The notes under the pieces: model-generated
The model's input: only the letters and a program-made list of their open reading frames with translations
Databases searched by the model: none
Told to the model about the DNA's origin: nothing
Source: Promethearchaeota archaeon
GTDB taxonomy: Archaea > Asgardarchaeota > Lokiarchaeia > Sigyniarchaeales > SOKP01
Assembly (NCBI GenBank): GCA_030606485.1
Contig: JAUWGH010000001.1
Location: forward strand, 744,001-808,000
DNA length: 64,000 nt
Reading direction: 5' to 3'
Position numbers and translations under genes: made by a program
Part shown: in pieces, positions 26,221 through 35,220 of the stretch
How positions within the stretch are numbered: position 1 is the first letter of the stretch
Layout of the letters: each line of letters begins with the position of its first letter

Positions 26221-28506
26221 TTAAAAAATTTTAAAATCTTCTTCCCTTAATTTATCATATTCGTCAAAGATTAAATCAATTTTATTTAGAAGTTTTTTAA
26301 CAATTTTTTGTTTGTCTTTATGAGCTTGCATTGTATCTAAGATAATTTGTTCAATATCCACCTCATATTCACCTGTAATCGCAGAAATTTTCTTAAATTC
26401 TTTTTGACTGATACCTAAGGTGTCCAATTCACTTAAAATTTGAGTCAGATTATCTTCTAATTTTTGAGTGGCACTTTTAGCTTTTATACTTTTATCATGC
26501 AATGACTCAATAGTTTTAAGATACTTTTTATCTTCTTCAGAAAGCTCTATCTCTTGAATGCTATAACCCTCAATACGCTCTTTCAAAAGTAATTCCACAC
26601 GATTGTAGATTGCTATTGCTCGTTTAACATCTAATAACACAGCAAATAAGTCGTATTTTCTTTTTAAACGTGCTTCACATATCCACAAATAACCATCATC
26701 ATATAGAGTTTTAAGTTTACCTAGGCTACTAATTTCCCACTCATCAAGGGATAATATTAATTGTGATTTATCTATCTCTAACTCTTTTCTTCGCTCTGGT
26801 GAGATATCTTCTTTTGATAATTCTTTTTGTAACTTTTTATAGTCTTGTTTGAGGAGAATCGCTTTTAATTTGAGAATATGAGCCTTATTTTCAATATTGG
26901 TAATACTTCTACTTTCACCCCTTTCCTCACAAAAGGAAAAAATATCTATTGCCTCATCTAATAAAGATATAAATTTTTTTACATTTGATTTGAAGTAGAA
27001 TCTTAAATCATATACTTTCTGCAATGCTCGATCAATTTGAATTTCTAATTCAAATATATAGTCAATTAATGATGTTTGTTTTCTTTCTGATAATATTTTT
27101 GATTTTTCATCCATGTCCTTAACTACAGATTTCAGAGATAATGCCCAACAAATTCCTCCAGGAATCCAAAATAATATTGCGATAATCATCATATTATAGA
27201 CACTTCCTAATAATTGTATTAAAGTAAAGGAAATAAGGAGAGTGATACCTTTTCCAGTTTGTTCTGAAAGACGAAATAGGGATGCAGTAGTACCTTTATG
27301 CTCGGGTAAATTAACATCAAACATTACAGCATTTCTATTTGCAATGGGTCCCGCACTTAAAGTTGATCCAATCAATGCAAAAATGAAGAAAATTATATAG
27401 GAAGGATAGTTAACAAATATTGCTCCAACAGCAATAAAAATATACTGGCCTGTTTGTTCAACGGGAATTGGTTCGGGAATATTTAAAGATTCCACAAAAT
27501 CTGAACTTATTGGTTTTAACATGAAAAATGCAATTAAGCATAATGGAACTGTTGTAATCATACAAAAAACCGCCAATCTAACACGATTTTTACGATTCCT
27601 TCTAAATAATGTATCGCTTAACCTTGAAAGGAGCATATTTCCTAAAATATATCCAATCCCAACTAAACCCCCAAAAATTGTTGCTGTTTGTATACGTATA
27701 GCTGCAGGCAATATATTAAAAAAAGATTGGGACAACATAGAAATTAAAAAATATACAATTATCGTTCCCGGGATAATTGCGAAAAATCCTTGAATTATTA
27801 GATATTTATTTGTATTTTTTTGTATAATTTGTGTTAATTCACTTTTAGAGATCTTATAAACATATTCTAATTCATATTGGGATAAATCTAATAATTCTGC
27901 CTCACTGGCACCTCGTTGTGGAAAGTCCACAAAAAATAATATAAAAGTCACAATAATGCTTATTATTGAGAGAAGAATGAAGGGAAATTTCCACCCAAAT
28001 CCTAATATGTTTAAAGGGCCTAAAAATGAAGACAAACCCTGGCCAACACCGTTGGATACACTAGAAAGAATAGCAATTGTTCCAAACCAACCAGAACGCT
28101 CATCTGGCGGAATAATATCTGATATAATAGAGTATCCTACTGGTAAAACACATCCCAACCCAAAACCGCTTAAAATTCTGGATAAAATCAATACTTCAAA
28201 ATATTCACTTGTTCCAGTAAGAATCATTCCAATCGTCCAAGCAAAAGCCCCAGCCATTAAGACTTTTGACCTATTTATTCTATCAGTGTAATAACCCCAA
28301 AGTAAGGCAAAAAAAGCACTAGTCAATACAAAAAAGGCATCCGGAATTGCTACAAGTGAGTTATCAATATTAAAATATTCTTTTATTACACCATAACTTG
28401 GTATTAGCATATTCGCACAAGCAACGGAAATAAATAAAAGAATCATGATTAAAATTACGGGAATTAATTGCGAACCCCTAATTTTAGTAATAGGAATATG
28501 AGTCAC
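26221..28506 (-). CDS. MFS transporter with a long cytoplasmic helical tail
   Basis: A 761-residue protein. Residues 1-460 form a major facilitator transporter of about 12 membrane helices, with GYYTDRINRSKVLMAG (the MFS loop 2-3 motif) near residue 70, and a second related loop, SRLSDTLFRRNRKN, in the second half. Residues 460-761 form a soluble, charged and coiled-coil-rich domain (LEIQIDRALQKVYDL, KLKAILLKQDYKKLQ, KLEDNLTQILSELDTL), which is unusual for MFS carriers. Substrate cannot be told. Start is GTG at 28506. The tail is continuous with the transporter in one frame, and there is no internal start that would suggest two genes. Confidence 0.75.
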   Translation of the reverse strand: MTHIPITKIRGSQLIPVILIMILLFISVACANMLIPSYGVIKEYFNIDNSLVAIPDAFFVLTSAFFALLWGYYTDRINRSKVLMAGAFAWTIGMILTGTSEYFEVLILSRILSGFGLGCVLPVGYSIISDIIPPDERSGWFGTIAILSSVSNGVGQGLSSFLGPLNILGFGWKFPFILLSIISIIVTFILFFVDFPQRGASEAELLDLSQYELEYVYKISKSELTQIIQKNTNKYLIIQGFFAIIPGTIIVYFLISMLSQSFFNILPAAIRIQTATIFGGLVGIGYILGNMLLSRLSDTLFRRNRKNRVRLAVFCMITTVPLCLIAFFMLKPISSDFVESLNIPEPIPVEQTGQYIFIAVGAIFVNYPSYIIFFIFALIGSTLSAGPIANRNAVMFDVNLPEHKGTTASLFRLSEQTGKGITLLISFTLIQLLGSVYNMMIIAILFWIPGGICWALSLKSVVKDMDEKSKILSERKQTSLIDYIFELEIQIDRALQKVYDLRFYFKSNVKKFISLLDEAIDIFSFCEERGESRSITNIENKAHILKLKAILLKQDYKKLQKELSKEDISPERRKELEIDKSQLILSLDEWEISSLGKLKTLYDDGYLWICEARLKRKYDLFAVLLDVKRAIAIYNRVELLLKERIEGYSIQEIELSEEDKKYLKTIESLHDKSIKAKSATQKLEDNLTQILSELDTLGISQKEFKKISAITGEYEVDIEQIILDTMQAHKDKQKIVKKLLNKIDLIFDEYDKLREEDFKIF

Positions 28507-28589
28507 CTACTTGTGTCAAAGAAATATTAGAAAAAAAAATGATTATTATAATAAAGTAAAATTTAATTGAAAAATCTTATTAAATCAAT

Positions 28590-28599
28590 CATACGTATG
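28590..28599. promoter_or_regulatory. 10-base perfect palindrome upstream of the MFS gene
   Basis: CATACGTATG is a perfect palindrome about 85 bases upstream of the MFS start on the opposite strand. This could be an operator for a dimeric regulator, but the length is small enough to arise by chance. Confidence 0.25.
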
Positions 28600-28724
28600 G
28601 ATCCTTCACAATTTCTGCTTTTACAACAATTATTTATTATACAATTTTCACTCTTACAGAGATACATTTTATAAAGTTAAATTCGTATAATTGAATAGAA
28701 AGGGTGTAATTAAAACTGACCTAT

Positions 28725-28740
28725 ATTGGCAGTGGCCAAT
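28725..28740. promoter_or_regulatory. Inverted repeat with short spacer
   Basis: ATTGGC and GCCAAT flank AGTG, a perfect 6-base-pair inverted repeat that is richer in G+C than its surroundings. It could be a protein-binding site or a small hairpin; no gene abuts it. Confidence 0.25.
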
Positions 28741-28979
28741 TAAAAAATTTGGAGATAAAATCGATTTTTAAAAATAAAATAGAATCTTGGGATTAATAGT
28801 TTTCTGTTAAAAAAGAGCTAAATGTAAATATCGAATGTAATTATCTTTATATTAAGAAAAATAATTAATTTGCTTCGATTTTATATTTATGCATTGTGAG
28901 TTTTGAAAAAATTTATTTGAAATAAATAACAATTATAGTTAAATCTAAAAAGAGAATTAATTATTTAAAATCTATTTCT

Positions 28980-29054
28980 GGGCCTGTGGATTAGTGGAAG
29001 ATCGCTTGCTTGGCATGCAAGAGGTCGCGGGTTCAATTCCCGTCAGGTCCACCA
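28980..29054 (+). tRNA. tRNA-Ala(GGC)
   Basis: A complete 75-base tRNA with an encoded CCA. Acceptor GGGCCTG (28980-28986) pairs with CAGGTCC (29044-29050) and includes the G3-U70 wobble pair that marks alanine tRNAs. The anticodon arm is CTTGC-TTGGCAT-GCAAG with anticodon GGC. The T arm carries GGTTCAATTCC, discriminator A at 29051 and CCA at 29052-29054. No intron. Confidence 0.95.
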
Positions 29055-29216
29055 TTTTTAATTTCATTATCTTCGCCTTAATCAAATTTTTTTCTAAAAT
29101 AAATCTATGTAGATTCAACAATAAGATTTAAATATATAGAATTCTTTTTTTAAAGTAAGATACACTATGTATTTTCAACAATTAACTTAATATTAAAATA
29201 TAAATTGTGAAAAAAT

Positions 29217-29732
29217 ATGGATGTTAGTTCTAAGTTTTCTGAAGAAAGTTTGAGAAAAATTGCTGAAGAAAAAATTAATTATAGAATATCTGTTAAAATT
29301 CATGTAACTGCTTTCCTCTTGGTGAATGCACTACTCTTTTTTATAAATATCTTAACACTTCCAGATAAGTTATGGGTAATTTATCCATTTTTTGGATGGT
29401 TAATTGGATTAAACATCCATACTATGTTATATATTTTATATGCACGGGGAGTATATCCTATGGCAAAAAGAGCTTTTATTGTTAATTTAACTGCTTATCT
29501 CTCAACAATGTTATTATTGTTTCTTATTAATATTTTAACTCTCAGTTCATATATATGGGCTATTTATCCAGCCATAACTTGGGGATTTGCTTTGGTCGCA
29601 CATCTAATCATTTTCTTGCTATATTTTCAACAGTCAAAAATTAAAGAAGATGAAAGAAAATCAAAAAAAGAAATGTCTATTGAAAAAGAACTCCAAAAAA
29701 TGAAGATTAGATTAGAAAAACAGAAGAAGTAA
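29217..29732 (+). CDS. Duplicated 2TM-domain membrane protein
   Basis: A 171-residue protein with four membrane helices made from two copies of a 2TM unit: KIHVTAFLLVNALLFFINILT-like and VNLTAYLSTMLLLFLINILT-like segments, each followed by a WxIYPxxxW helix and a basic tail. Family members with one 2TM unit often sit beside sensor or regulator genes. It is 14 bases upstream of the PadR gene and probably in one operon, so the regulator may act on this membrane protein, as happens for PadR-linked transporters. The C-terminal 35 residues are a charged helix. Confidence 0.75.
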   Translation: MDVSSKFSEESLRKIAEEKINYRISVKIHVTAFLLVNALLFFINILTLPDKLWVIYPFFGWLIGLNIHTMLYILYARGVYPMAKRAFIVNLTAYLSTMLLLFLINILTLSSYIWAIYPAITWGFALVAHLIIFLLYFQQSKIKEDERKSKKEMSIEKELQKMKIRLEKQKK

Positions 29733-29746
29733 TTTGTGAGAAATTT

Positions 29747-30406
29747 ATGTGGTTTGGAAAATTTTTAGACATTAAAGATCAAGTAGAAGCAGAGACTTCT
29801 GAATTTAAGAAGAAATTATTTGCTGATATTAAAAAAGATAAATTGACGCCCTTGGAATTCTCAATACTAGAGAATATTTTTAACCATGAAGAGATTTCAG
29901 GTTATGATCTTATTCATTATTTAAACGAACATTTTGCAGGAACTTGGGAAGCCAAATCCGGCACGATTTATCCTATTTTATCAAAATTAAAGGTCAAAGG
30001 TTTCTTAAAAACAAGAACTGTTAAAAGCCCAATCGGTCCTTTGAAGAAACTATACCAATTAACCGAAGCAGGAAAAGTGATTTTGAAAGGAAAGGTAAAA
30101 CAACATTTCTTTGACCAAATAAAATTTATGGAAAATTATTTAAACGAATTAATATCGATATATATTCATTCATTTCCAGAAGAGGAGCATAAAGACAAGA
30201 TTTCTGAAGTTCAAGATTTAGTAGAAAAATCATTTGAAAGAATTATTAAAAACATTCCCTTAACAGTTGCCTTTAAAGAAACGTGTCCAAAATGTAAAAA
30301 CGAGATTGAAAGAAAAGTTGCTTTTTGTCCGCATTGTGGAGAACCTATGTATTCAGATAAATCAGAACGTTCACATGTAGAAAATGAGAAGGAAGTAAAA
30401 ACATAA
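29747..30406 (+). CDS. PadR-family regulator with C-terminal zinc ribbon
   Basis: A 219-residue regulator. The winged helix (about 35-120) has the PadR signature: ISGYDLIHYLNE, then SGTIYPILSKLKVKGFLKTR and a wing ending KLYQLTEAGK. A dimerising helix follows, and a two-knuckle zinc ribbon (CPKC about 184 and CPHC about 198) closes the chain, which is extra to the usual PadR plan. PadR proteins repress their own operon or neighbours and respond to small molecules. It is in one unit with the 2TM gene. Confidence 0.85.
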   Translation: MWFGKFLDIKDQVEAETSEFKKKLFADIKKDKLTPLEFSILENIFNHEEISGYDLIHYLNEHFAGTWEAKSGTIYPILSKLKVKGFLKTRTVKSPIGPLKKLYQLTEAGKVILKGKVKQHFFDQIKFMENYLNELISIYIHSFPEEEHKDKISEVQDLVEKSFERIIKNIPLTVAFKETCPKCKNEIERKVAFCPHCGEPMYSDKSERSHVENEKEVKT

Positions 30407-30450
30407 TTATGAAAAACAATTTTATTTTTCCAACTTAATTTTTTTAATTT

Positions 30451-31173
30451 CTATTGTTTCTCAAATTTTTGAACAGAACCATCTTCTTTACCAATATAAG
30501 CAATTGATGCCATATTTATAAAAAGTCCAGTATCGACAATCCCTGAAATACTTAATAATTTTTTATTTAAATCCTGAGGGTCTTTTATGATATTAAAATC
30601 AACATCAATAATGAAATTACCATTATCTGTAACGACAGGACCCATTTTGGCTACACCCATTCTTAAATTAGGAACACCACCTAATTTTTTCATCTCTTTC
30701 ATTATTGGAATGCAAGCTCCGGGCAAAATTTCAAGTGGAACACCCTTTTTCCATTTTTCGCCAAGATATGTTGACTTTTTTCTAAAATCTGCTATTATAA
30801 TTAATTTTTTAGAATAAGAAGCGAGAATTTTTTCCTGAAGCAGGCAACCGCCGCCACCTTTTATTAAATTAAGGTTTTCATCAATTTCATCAGCCCCGTC
30901 GAGATCTACATCAATCTCGGGATTTTGATTTAATGTCCCTAAAGGTAATCCATTTTCAATTATTAACTGCTCTGCCTGATATGATGTAGGAATACAGATG
31001 ACATCCCATTTATTTTGTTTTACAATTTTGGCTAATTCCTTTACGGCAAAAACAATAGTAGAACCACTACCTATACCAATTTTTATATTATTTTGAATAT
31101 TTTCTTCAACTGCAAGTTTTGCAGCTTCACGCTTACATTTTTCAATAAGATTAATATCTCCCATCTTTTTCAC
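30451..31173 (-). CDS. rpiA: Ribose-5-phosphate isomerase A
   Basis: A 240-residue RpiA that interconverts ribose 5-phosphate and ribulose 5-phosphate. The signature segments are all present: GIGSGSTIVFAV, IPTSYQAEQLI, LDGADEIDENLNLIKGGGGCLLQEKIL, and a late DVDFNIIKDPQ. Length fits the family. It is 20 bases downstream of purE on the same strand; both supply purine nucleotide synthesis, since RpiA feeds phosphoribosyl diphosphate. Start is ATG at 31173, with a nearer ATG at 31164 also possible. Confidence 0.92.
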   Translation of the reverse strand: MKKMGDINLIEKCKREAAKLAVEENIQNNIKIGIGSGSTIVFAVKELAKIVKQNKWDVICIPTSYQAEQLIIENGLPLGTLNQNPEIDVDLDGADEIDENLNLIKGGGGCLLQEKILASYSKKLIIIADFRKKSTYLGEKWKKGVPLEILPGACIPIMKEMKKLGGVPNLRMGVAKMGPVVTDNGNFIIDVDFNIIKDPQDLNKKLLSISGIVDTGLFINMASIAYIGKEDGSVQKFEKQ

Positions 31174-31193
31174 ATTCCATATCTTCCCCCAAC

Positions 31194-31619
31194 TTAGATC
31201 CTCCTCAACAACCCCAAAACCCGAATGGCTAAATATGCTGCATTATCACCGCGATCAATTCCCACACAAGCAACAGGTACTCCTGGTGGCATTTGAACAA
31301 TAGATAATAGTGCATCTAATCCCCCTAAATTATGATTTACAGGAACCCCTATTACTGGTTTTTCTGTTTTGGAGGCTATTACTCCAGGTAAGGCTGCAGA
31401 TAAACCTGCAACTGCTATAAAAATTAAGGATTTTGTCGAGTTAATGTATTTATCCAATTCTTCGGGATTTCTATGTGCAGAAAGAATTTTAAATTCATGT
31501 GGTACATTATTTTCTTCTAACACTTTTAGTGCTTTGTCAAAAACTAACTTATCTGAATTACTACCAGCAATAACTGATACTAATGATTCCTCATTTTTAC
31601 CTATGTTAAAATTGGACAT
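31194..31619 (-). CDS. purE: N5-carboxyaminoimidazole ribonucleotide mutase / AIR carboxylase (PurE)
   Basis: A 141-residue PurE. The family core is clear: [30 protein letters not shown] (substrate-binding histidine in SAHR), [34 protein letters not shown] and the C-terminal [10 protein letters not shown]. It makes 4-carboxy-5-aminoimidazole ribonucleotide. Whether it is a class I mutase or class II carboxylase is not decided here, and no purK is adjacent. In an operon with rpiA. Confidence 0.92.
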   Translation of the reverse strand: MSNFNIGKNEESLVSVIAGSNSDKLVFDKALKVLEENNVPHEFKILSAHRNPEELDKYINSTKSLIFIAVAGLSAALPGVIASKTEKPVIGVPVNHNLGGLDALLSIVQMPPGVPVACVGIDRGDNAAYLAIRVLGLLRRI

Positions 31620-31821
31620 AATTAATCTAAATATTTTAAAAATAAAAAGAATTCTAATAGGTTCTTAATATTTTCAAAAAAATTTATCAAAAACTATAAT
31701 GTTATGTTTTGATATTCAAAATCTGTTTATCAAAAAGTTTAATATAATTTTTTTATTTGATTAATTAACATCAAAAACTTATTGTTAAAATAATTTTTAG
31801 AAAAAAGAGGGAACTTTAAAA

Positions 31822-33111
31822 ATGGGTAAAGAAATGAATGAAGTATGGCTTATAGATTATGCTCGTACGGCTTTTTCCCGTTCAAGACCAAAACAACCTG
31901 AAAGAGATGTATTTGGAGAAATCCGAAGTGATGAATTACTTGGTATGTTAATGAGAGAATTCTTTGATCAAAAATTAGCCGATAAAGGAATCGAAAAAAA
32001 GGATTTGGATGAAGTAACAGTTGGTACTGCAATGGCAGTCTATGAAAATTGGACTTATGGGGGTCGACTTCCCTGTTTTATAGCTGAGATTCCAGCGGAA
32101 GTACCAGCATTGTTTGTGGATAGACAATGCGGATCTGCTGGTTCGGGAATGCATGTTGGCATAATGGAAATTATGACAGGTTATAGTAAAATATGTTTGG
32201 CTACTGGAGTTGAACACATGACCCGAGTTTCAATGCAAAATGATTGGATTAGACCAAACTTGGCTATGGTAAATAAAAAGAGCAAATGGTATAGACCCCA
32301 ATACGACCTTATGACTACAATAAATATGATCCAAACCGCTCAAAAACTATACGAACAAGAAATACCTGCCTTTACTAAAGAAGATTTGGATAAATTTGGA
32401 GTAAGATCTCATAATTTAACGGTTAAAAACCAAAAAGAAGGATGGTTTAAAGGAGAAATTATTCCAATTGAAGGACATGCTGAAGGAAACGTTGAAGAAC
32501 CAATGATGGTTGATAGAGATATGGCAGCGAGAGCCTCCACCTTAGAAGGTGTTGCAAAATTAAGGAGATTATCAAGGCCTTTCTTTTTAGAAAAAAATGG
32601 CGGCAAACAAGGATATTTTGATCGAGAAGGCACTAAAGAAGGAGTAATTACAGCAGGAAACTCATCACCATTAAACGCTGGAGCGACTGCAGCTCTTGTG
32701 ATGGATGCTAAAGAAGCAGAAAAAAGAGGGCTTAAACCAATGGCGAAAATTGTTTCTATTGGTTGGGGTGCTGTTGATCCATCAGTTATGGGCAGAGGAC
32801 CTGTCCCTGCAACGGAAATGGCTTTAAAATATTCTGGTCTAACTGCTGATGATATGGATTATTGGGAGATAAACGAAGCATTTACTGTTGTTACTTTAAA
32901 TTGTATGAAACACTTTAACATTCCGGAAGAAAAAGTTAATGTTATGGGTGGTGCGACAGCAATTGGTCATCCTTTGGGCTCGACAATGGTTAGATTACCA
33001 GGTACCTTAGCCCGAATTATAAATGACAAGAAGGCTAAGTATGGTTGTGCTAATGCTTGTTGCGGTGGTGGTCAAGGAGTAGCTGTTATATTGGAAAATC
33101 CAAATGCATAG
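31822..33111 (+). CDS. Thiolase (acetyl-CoA C-acyltransferase), second copy
   Basis: A 429-residue thiolase. Nucleophile C103 lies in VDRQCGSAGSGM, H383 in GGATAIGHPLGSTMV and the second cysteine C414 in ANACCGGGQGVAVI. Sequence differs clearly from the thiolase at 13.8 kb, so the two are not a recent duplication and probably have different chain-length or direction preferences. The leader AGAGGGA about 11 bases before the ATG is a fair Shine-Dalgarno. It is monocistronic with convergent TPR gene downstream. Confidence 0.9.
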   Translation: MGKEMNEVWLIDYARTAFSRSRPKQPERDVFGEIRSDELLGMLMREFFDQKLADKGIEKKDLDEVTVGTAMAVYENWTYGGRLPCFIAEIPAEVPALFVDRQCGSAGSGMHVGIMEIMTGYSKICLATGVEHMTRVSMQNDWIRPNLAMVNKKSKWYRPQYDLMTTINMIQTAQKLYEQEIPAFTKEDLDKFGVRSHNLTVKNQKEGWFKGEIIPIEGHAEGNVEEPMMVDRDMAARASTLEGVAKLRRLSRPFFLEKNGGKQGYFDREGTKEGVITAGNSSPLNAGATAALVMDAKEAEKRGLKPMAKIVSIGWGAVDPSVMGRGPVPATEMALKYSGLTADDMDYWEINEAFTVVTLNCMKHFNIPEEKVNVMGGATAIGHPLGSTMVRLPGTLARIINDKKAKYGCANACCGGGQGVAVILENPNA

Positions 33112-33146
33112 ATTAACTAAATTTTTTATATACTTTTTTTTTTAAT

Positions 33147-33869
33147 TTAAATTTCATAATTTGCAAGATAAGTTAAGAAATTATCCAACTTTGACTCATT
33201 TAAGACTAAAAAATCTCCATTAATCTTAAATTCGAACTTTTCAGCCCATAAAATAATTAAATTTAACACATCTTCTTTATTCAAATGAAGTATTATTCCT
33301 ATATCCTCTATTTTTATTTGTGAAGAAATCTTAATCAATCTTTTTAATTTATCAATAAAATCCTTAGGGAAAGAATGAAAATTAATAGACTCTAAATCAG
33401 TATCAGATTCATTTGACATTTTTAACATTTTTTCTGACTCTCGTTTCCCTTGGATTGCATAACTAAATGAAGGATCAATTTTTAATGATCGGTTATAATA
33501 ACATAGAGATAATACATAATCCTTTATATCCTCATAGAGAAGCCCCATATTATATAATACATATTTATCTTTGGGATTTATTTTAAGAGATTTATTATAA
33601 AACTCGATTGCCTTTTCAAATTTTTTCTGTTTGAAAGAAAGAATTCCTAAATTATACCAAGCTTTTGTGTTGTTTTTATCTAATTCAATAATTTTTTCAT
33701 AACATTGAGCAGTTTTTTTATAATCGGGCGTAAAATTATCATCTAAATATAATCCATATTTAAATAGACAATTGATTAAGTGTTTTATTACAATAGGATC
33801 ATTTACATTTATCTTTAATAAATCTTCAAATTCATCGATTGCCTCCTCATATTTTCCTTGACTAAGCAA
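33147..33869 (-). CDS. TPR-repeat protein with uncertain start
   Basis: At least 240 residues. Residues 1-145 contain tetratricopeptide repeats (AWYNLGILSFKQKKFEKAIEFYNKSLKI and VLYNMGLLYEDIKDY type), followed by a C-terminal segment (about 170-240) that looks like a winged helix (IKIEDIGIILHLNKEDVLNLIILWAEKFEFKINGDFLVL). The only initiator codon in frame is a TTG at 33869, which begins inside the first helix of a TPR. The frame upstream still reads NDIEKGLLLLSQGKYEEAI without an ATG; a good ATG at 33907 is in another frame. A one-base indel or an ATT start is possible. Confidence 0.6.
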   Translation of the reverse strand: MLSQGKYEEAIDEFEDLLKINVNDPIVIKHLINCLFKYGLYLDDNFTPDYKKTAQCYEKIIELDKNNTKAWYNLGILSFKQKKFEKAIEFYNKSLKINPKDKYVLYNMGLLYEDIKDYVLSLCYYNRSLKIDPSFSYAIQGKRESEKMLKMSNESDTDLESINFHSFPKDFIDKLKRLIKISSQIKIEDIGIILHLNKEDVLNLIILWAEKFEFKINGDFLVLNESKLDNFLTYLANYEI

Positions 33870-34012
33870 TAATAATCCTTTTTCTATGTCATTCTGATCT
33901 CTATCATTAGAAATATTAACGCACCTAACTAATTAGAGTACTTTTTTGTTTAAAAGATATGTTTAAGAAAAATTAAATAAAAAATATTAAATTTTATTAA
34001 TAATCTTACTAA

Positions 34013-34468
34013 TTATAACTCTGTTTCATATAAAACTTCTTTAGATTTCTTGATACCTAATTTTAATAATAAAGATCTTAAAGCACTATCAGAGTCGCGA
34101 CATTTAATGTATGCTTTGTTTATCTTTAAGGTGGTTTTTACATATTTCATTAATTCTCTTATTATGCGCTCTTCTATACTACGTTTGTAAGAATCTTCTT
34201 TTTTTGTCATCACTTGATGAATTAGACAATTTTCGTTTCCCAATATATCGATGTATGTAGAAACAAACCCAGCACCTACAATTTCCCCATTTTCTCTTGC
34301 TAGAATTATTGAATTTCGATATTTAAGATCGAGAACTCTTTTATTCATTTCTGATTCAAATCGTTCCTTATATGAGAAGAAGTAAGATTTGTTTTCGATA
34401 AAATCCTCAAAAATTTCTAAAATTTCTTCTTTATCTTTTCTGGGATCGTATCTATCAATAACAATCAT
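34013..34468 (-). CDS. GNAT-like acetyltransferase
   Basis: A 151-residue protein with a GNAT-type layout: VIDRYDPRKDKEEILEIF at the start, then a central sheet RNSIILARENGEIVGAGFVSTYID, and a helix-strand end with an acceptor motif similar to motif A but weak (TKKEDSYKRSIEERIIREL rather than the usual RGxG). The family call is plausible but the cofactor motif is degenerate, so the activity is uncertain. It lies divergent from dUTPase, with about 250 bases between. Confidence 0.45.
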   Translation of the reverse strand: MIVIDRYDPRKDKEEILEIFEDFIENKSYFFSYKERFESEMNKRVLDLKYRNSIILARENGEIVGAGFVSTYIDILGNENCLIHQVMTKKEDSYKRSIEERIIRELMKYVKTTLKINKAYIKCRDSDSALRSLLLKLGIKKSKEVLYETEL

Positions 34469-34720
34469 AGATAATTCTCCATTTATAGATGTTAAATTAA
34501 ATTTAAGTTATAATATTTTGAACTTAACTTTAATCTTATCTTTTTTCTTTTTAAGTGTGTTATTGCAAAATTATTCATATTTAATGATAAAAAAATTTAG
34601 AAGTTACAAATTAAAATTAAAATTATTTATTGATTGATAAAATTTCTTTTTATTTTTATTTTTATTATCATACCTATTGTACTAATTTTGATTTAATTAT
34701 ACATTTAGAGTCTAAAATTT

Positions 34721-35212
34721 ATGAAAATTCCTTTCAAAAAAATTGATAAAGAGATTCAAATTCCCATTCCTTCTAAACCCGATGATGCTGGAGCAGATGC
34801 TCGGATAACCGGTTTTAAAAAAGTTATTATTGATGATAAAGGTGAAAAACAATTGGAAGTAGTTAAATCCGACACATATATCTTACGCCCTCTTGAAAGA
34901 ATTGGATGTTCTTTAGGATTTGCAACTGCAATACTCGAAGGATTTTATTTTAAGGTTGTTCCAAGAAGCGGTCTTGCTTTATGGGAGGGTTTAAGTATTG
35001 TAAATGCACCAGGAACTATAGACTCTGGTTATAGAAATGAATGGATGGCAATTGTAGTAAACTTATCAAACTCAGATGTTGTTTTGCATAAGGGTGATAG
35101 AATTTGCCAAATAATTTTAGCTAAAAAATATGATTATGAATTTGTAGAAATAGATAAACTCCCCGAGTCAGAAAGAAATTTTGGGGGTTTTGGTTCTACT
35201 GGTAAAAAATGA
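34721..35212 (+). CDS. dut: dUTP diphosphatase-type protein (dUTPase/dCTP deaminase family)
   Basis: A 163-residue trimeric-type dUTPase. All five motifs can be placed: DAGADARI (1), VPRSGLAL (2), GTIDSGYRNEWM (3, with the catalytic Asp), KGDRICQIILAK (4) and NFGGFGSTGK (5). It hydrolyses dUTP to dUMP and limits uracil in DNA. An extra polar stretch after motif 1 (KVIIDDKGEKQLEVV) makes it slightly longer than the core family. Monocistronic, with an AT-rich upstream region. Confidence 0.9.
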   Translation: MKIPFKKIDKEIQIPIPSKPDDAGADARITGFKKVIIDDKGEKQLEVVKSDTYILRPLERIGCSLGFATAILEGFYFKVVPRSGLALWEGLSIVNAPGTIDSGYRNEWMAIVVNLSNSDVVLHKGDRICQIILAKKYDYEFVEIDKLPESERNFGGFGSTGKK

Positions 35213-35220
35213 AAAGTAAA

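Larger units (their letters stand above)
28507..28979. other. Intergenic region of 473 bases
   Basis: Between the divergently placed MFS gene and tRNA-Ala I see no reading frame with coding character. It contains two perfect inverted repeats, listed separately, and several TATA-like AT tracts. The region presumably holds the MFS promoter on its left and the tRNA promoter on its right. Confidence 0.6.
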
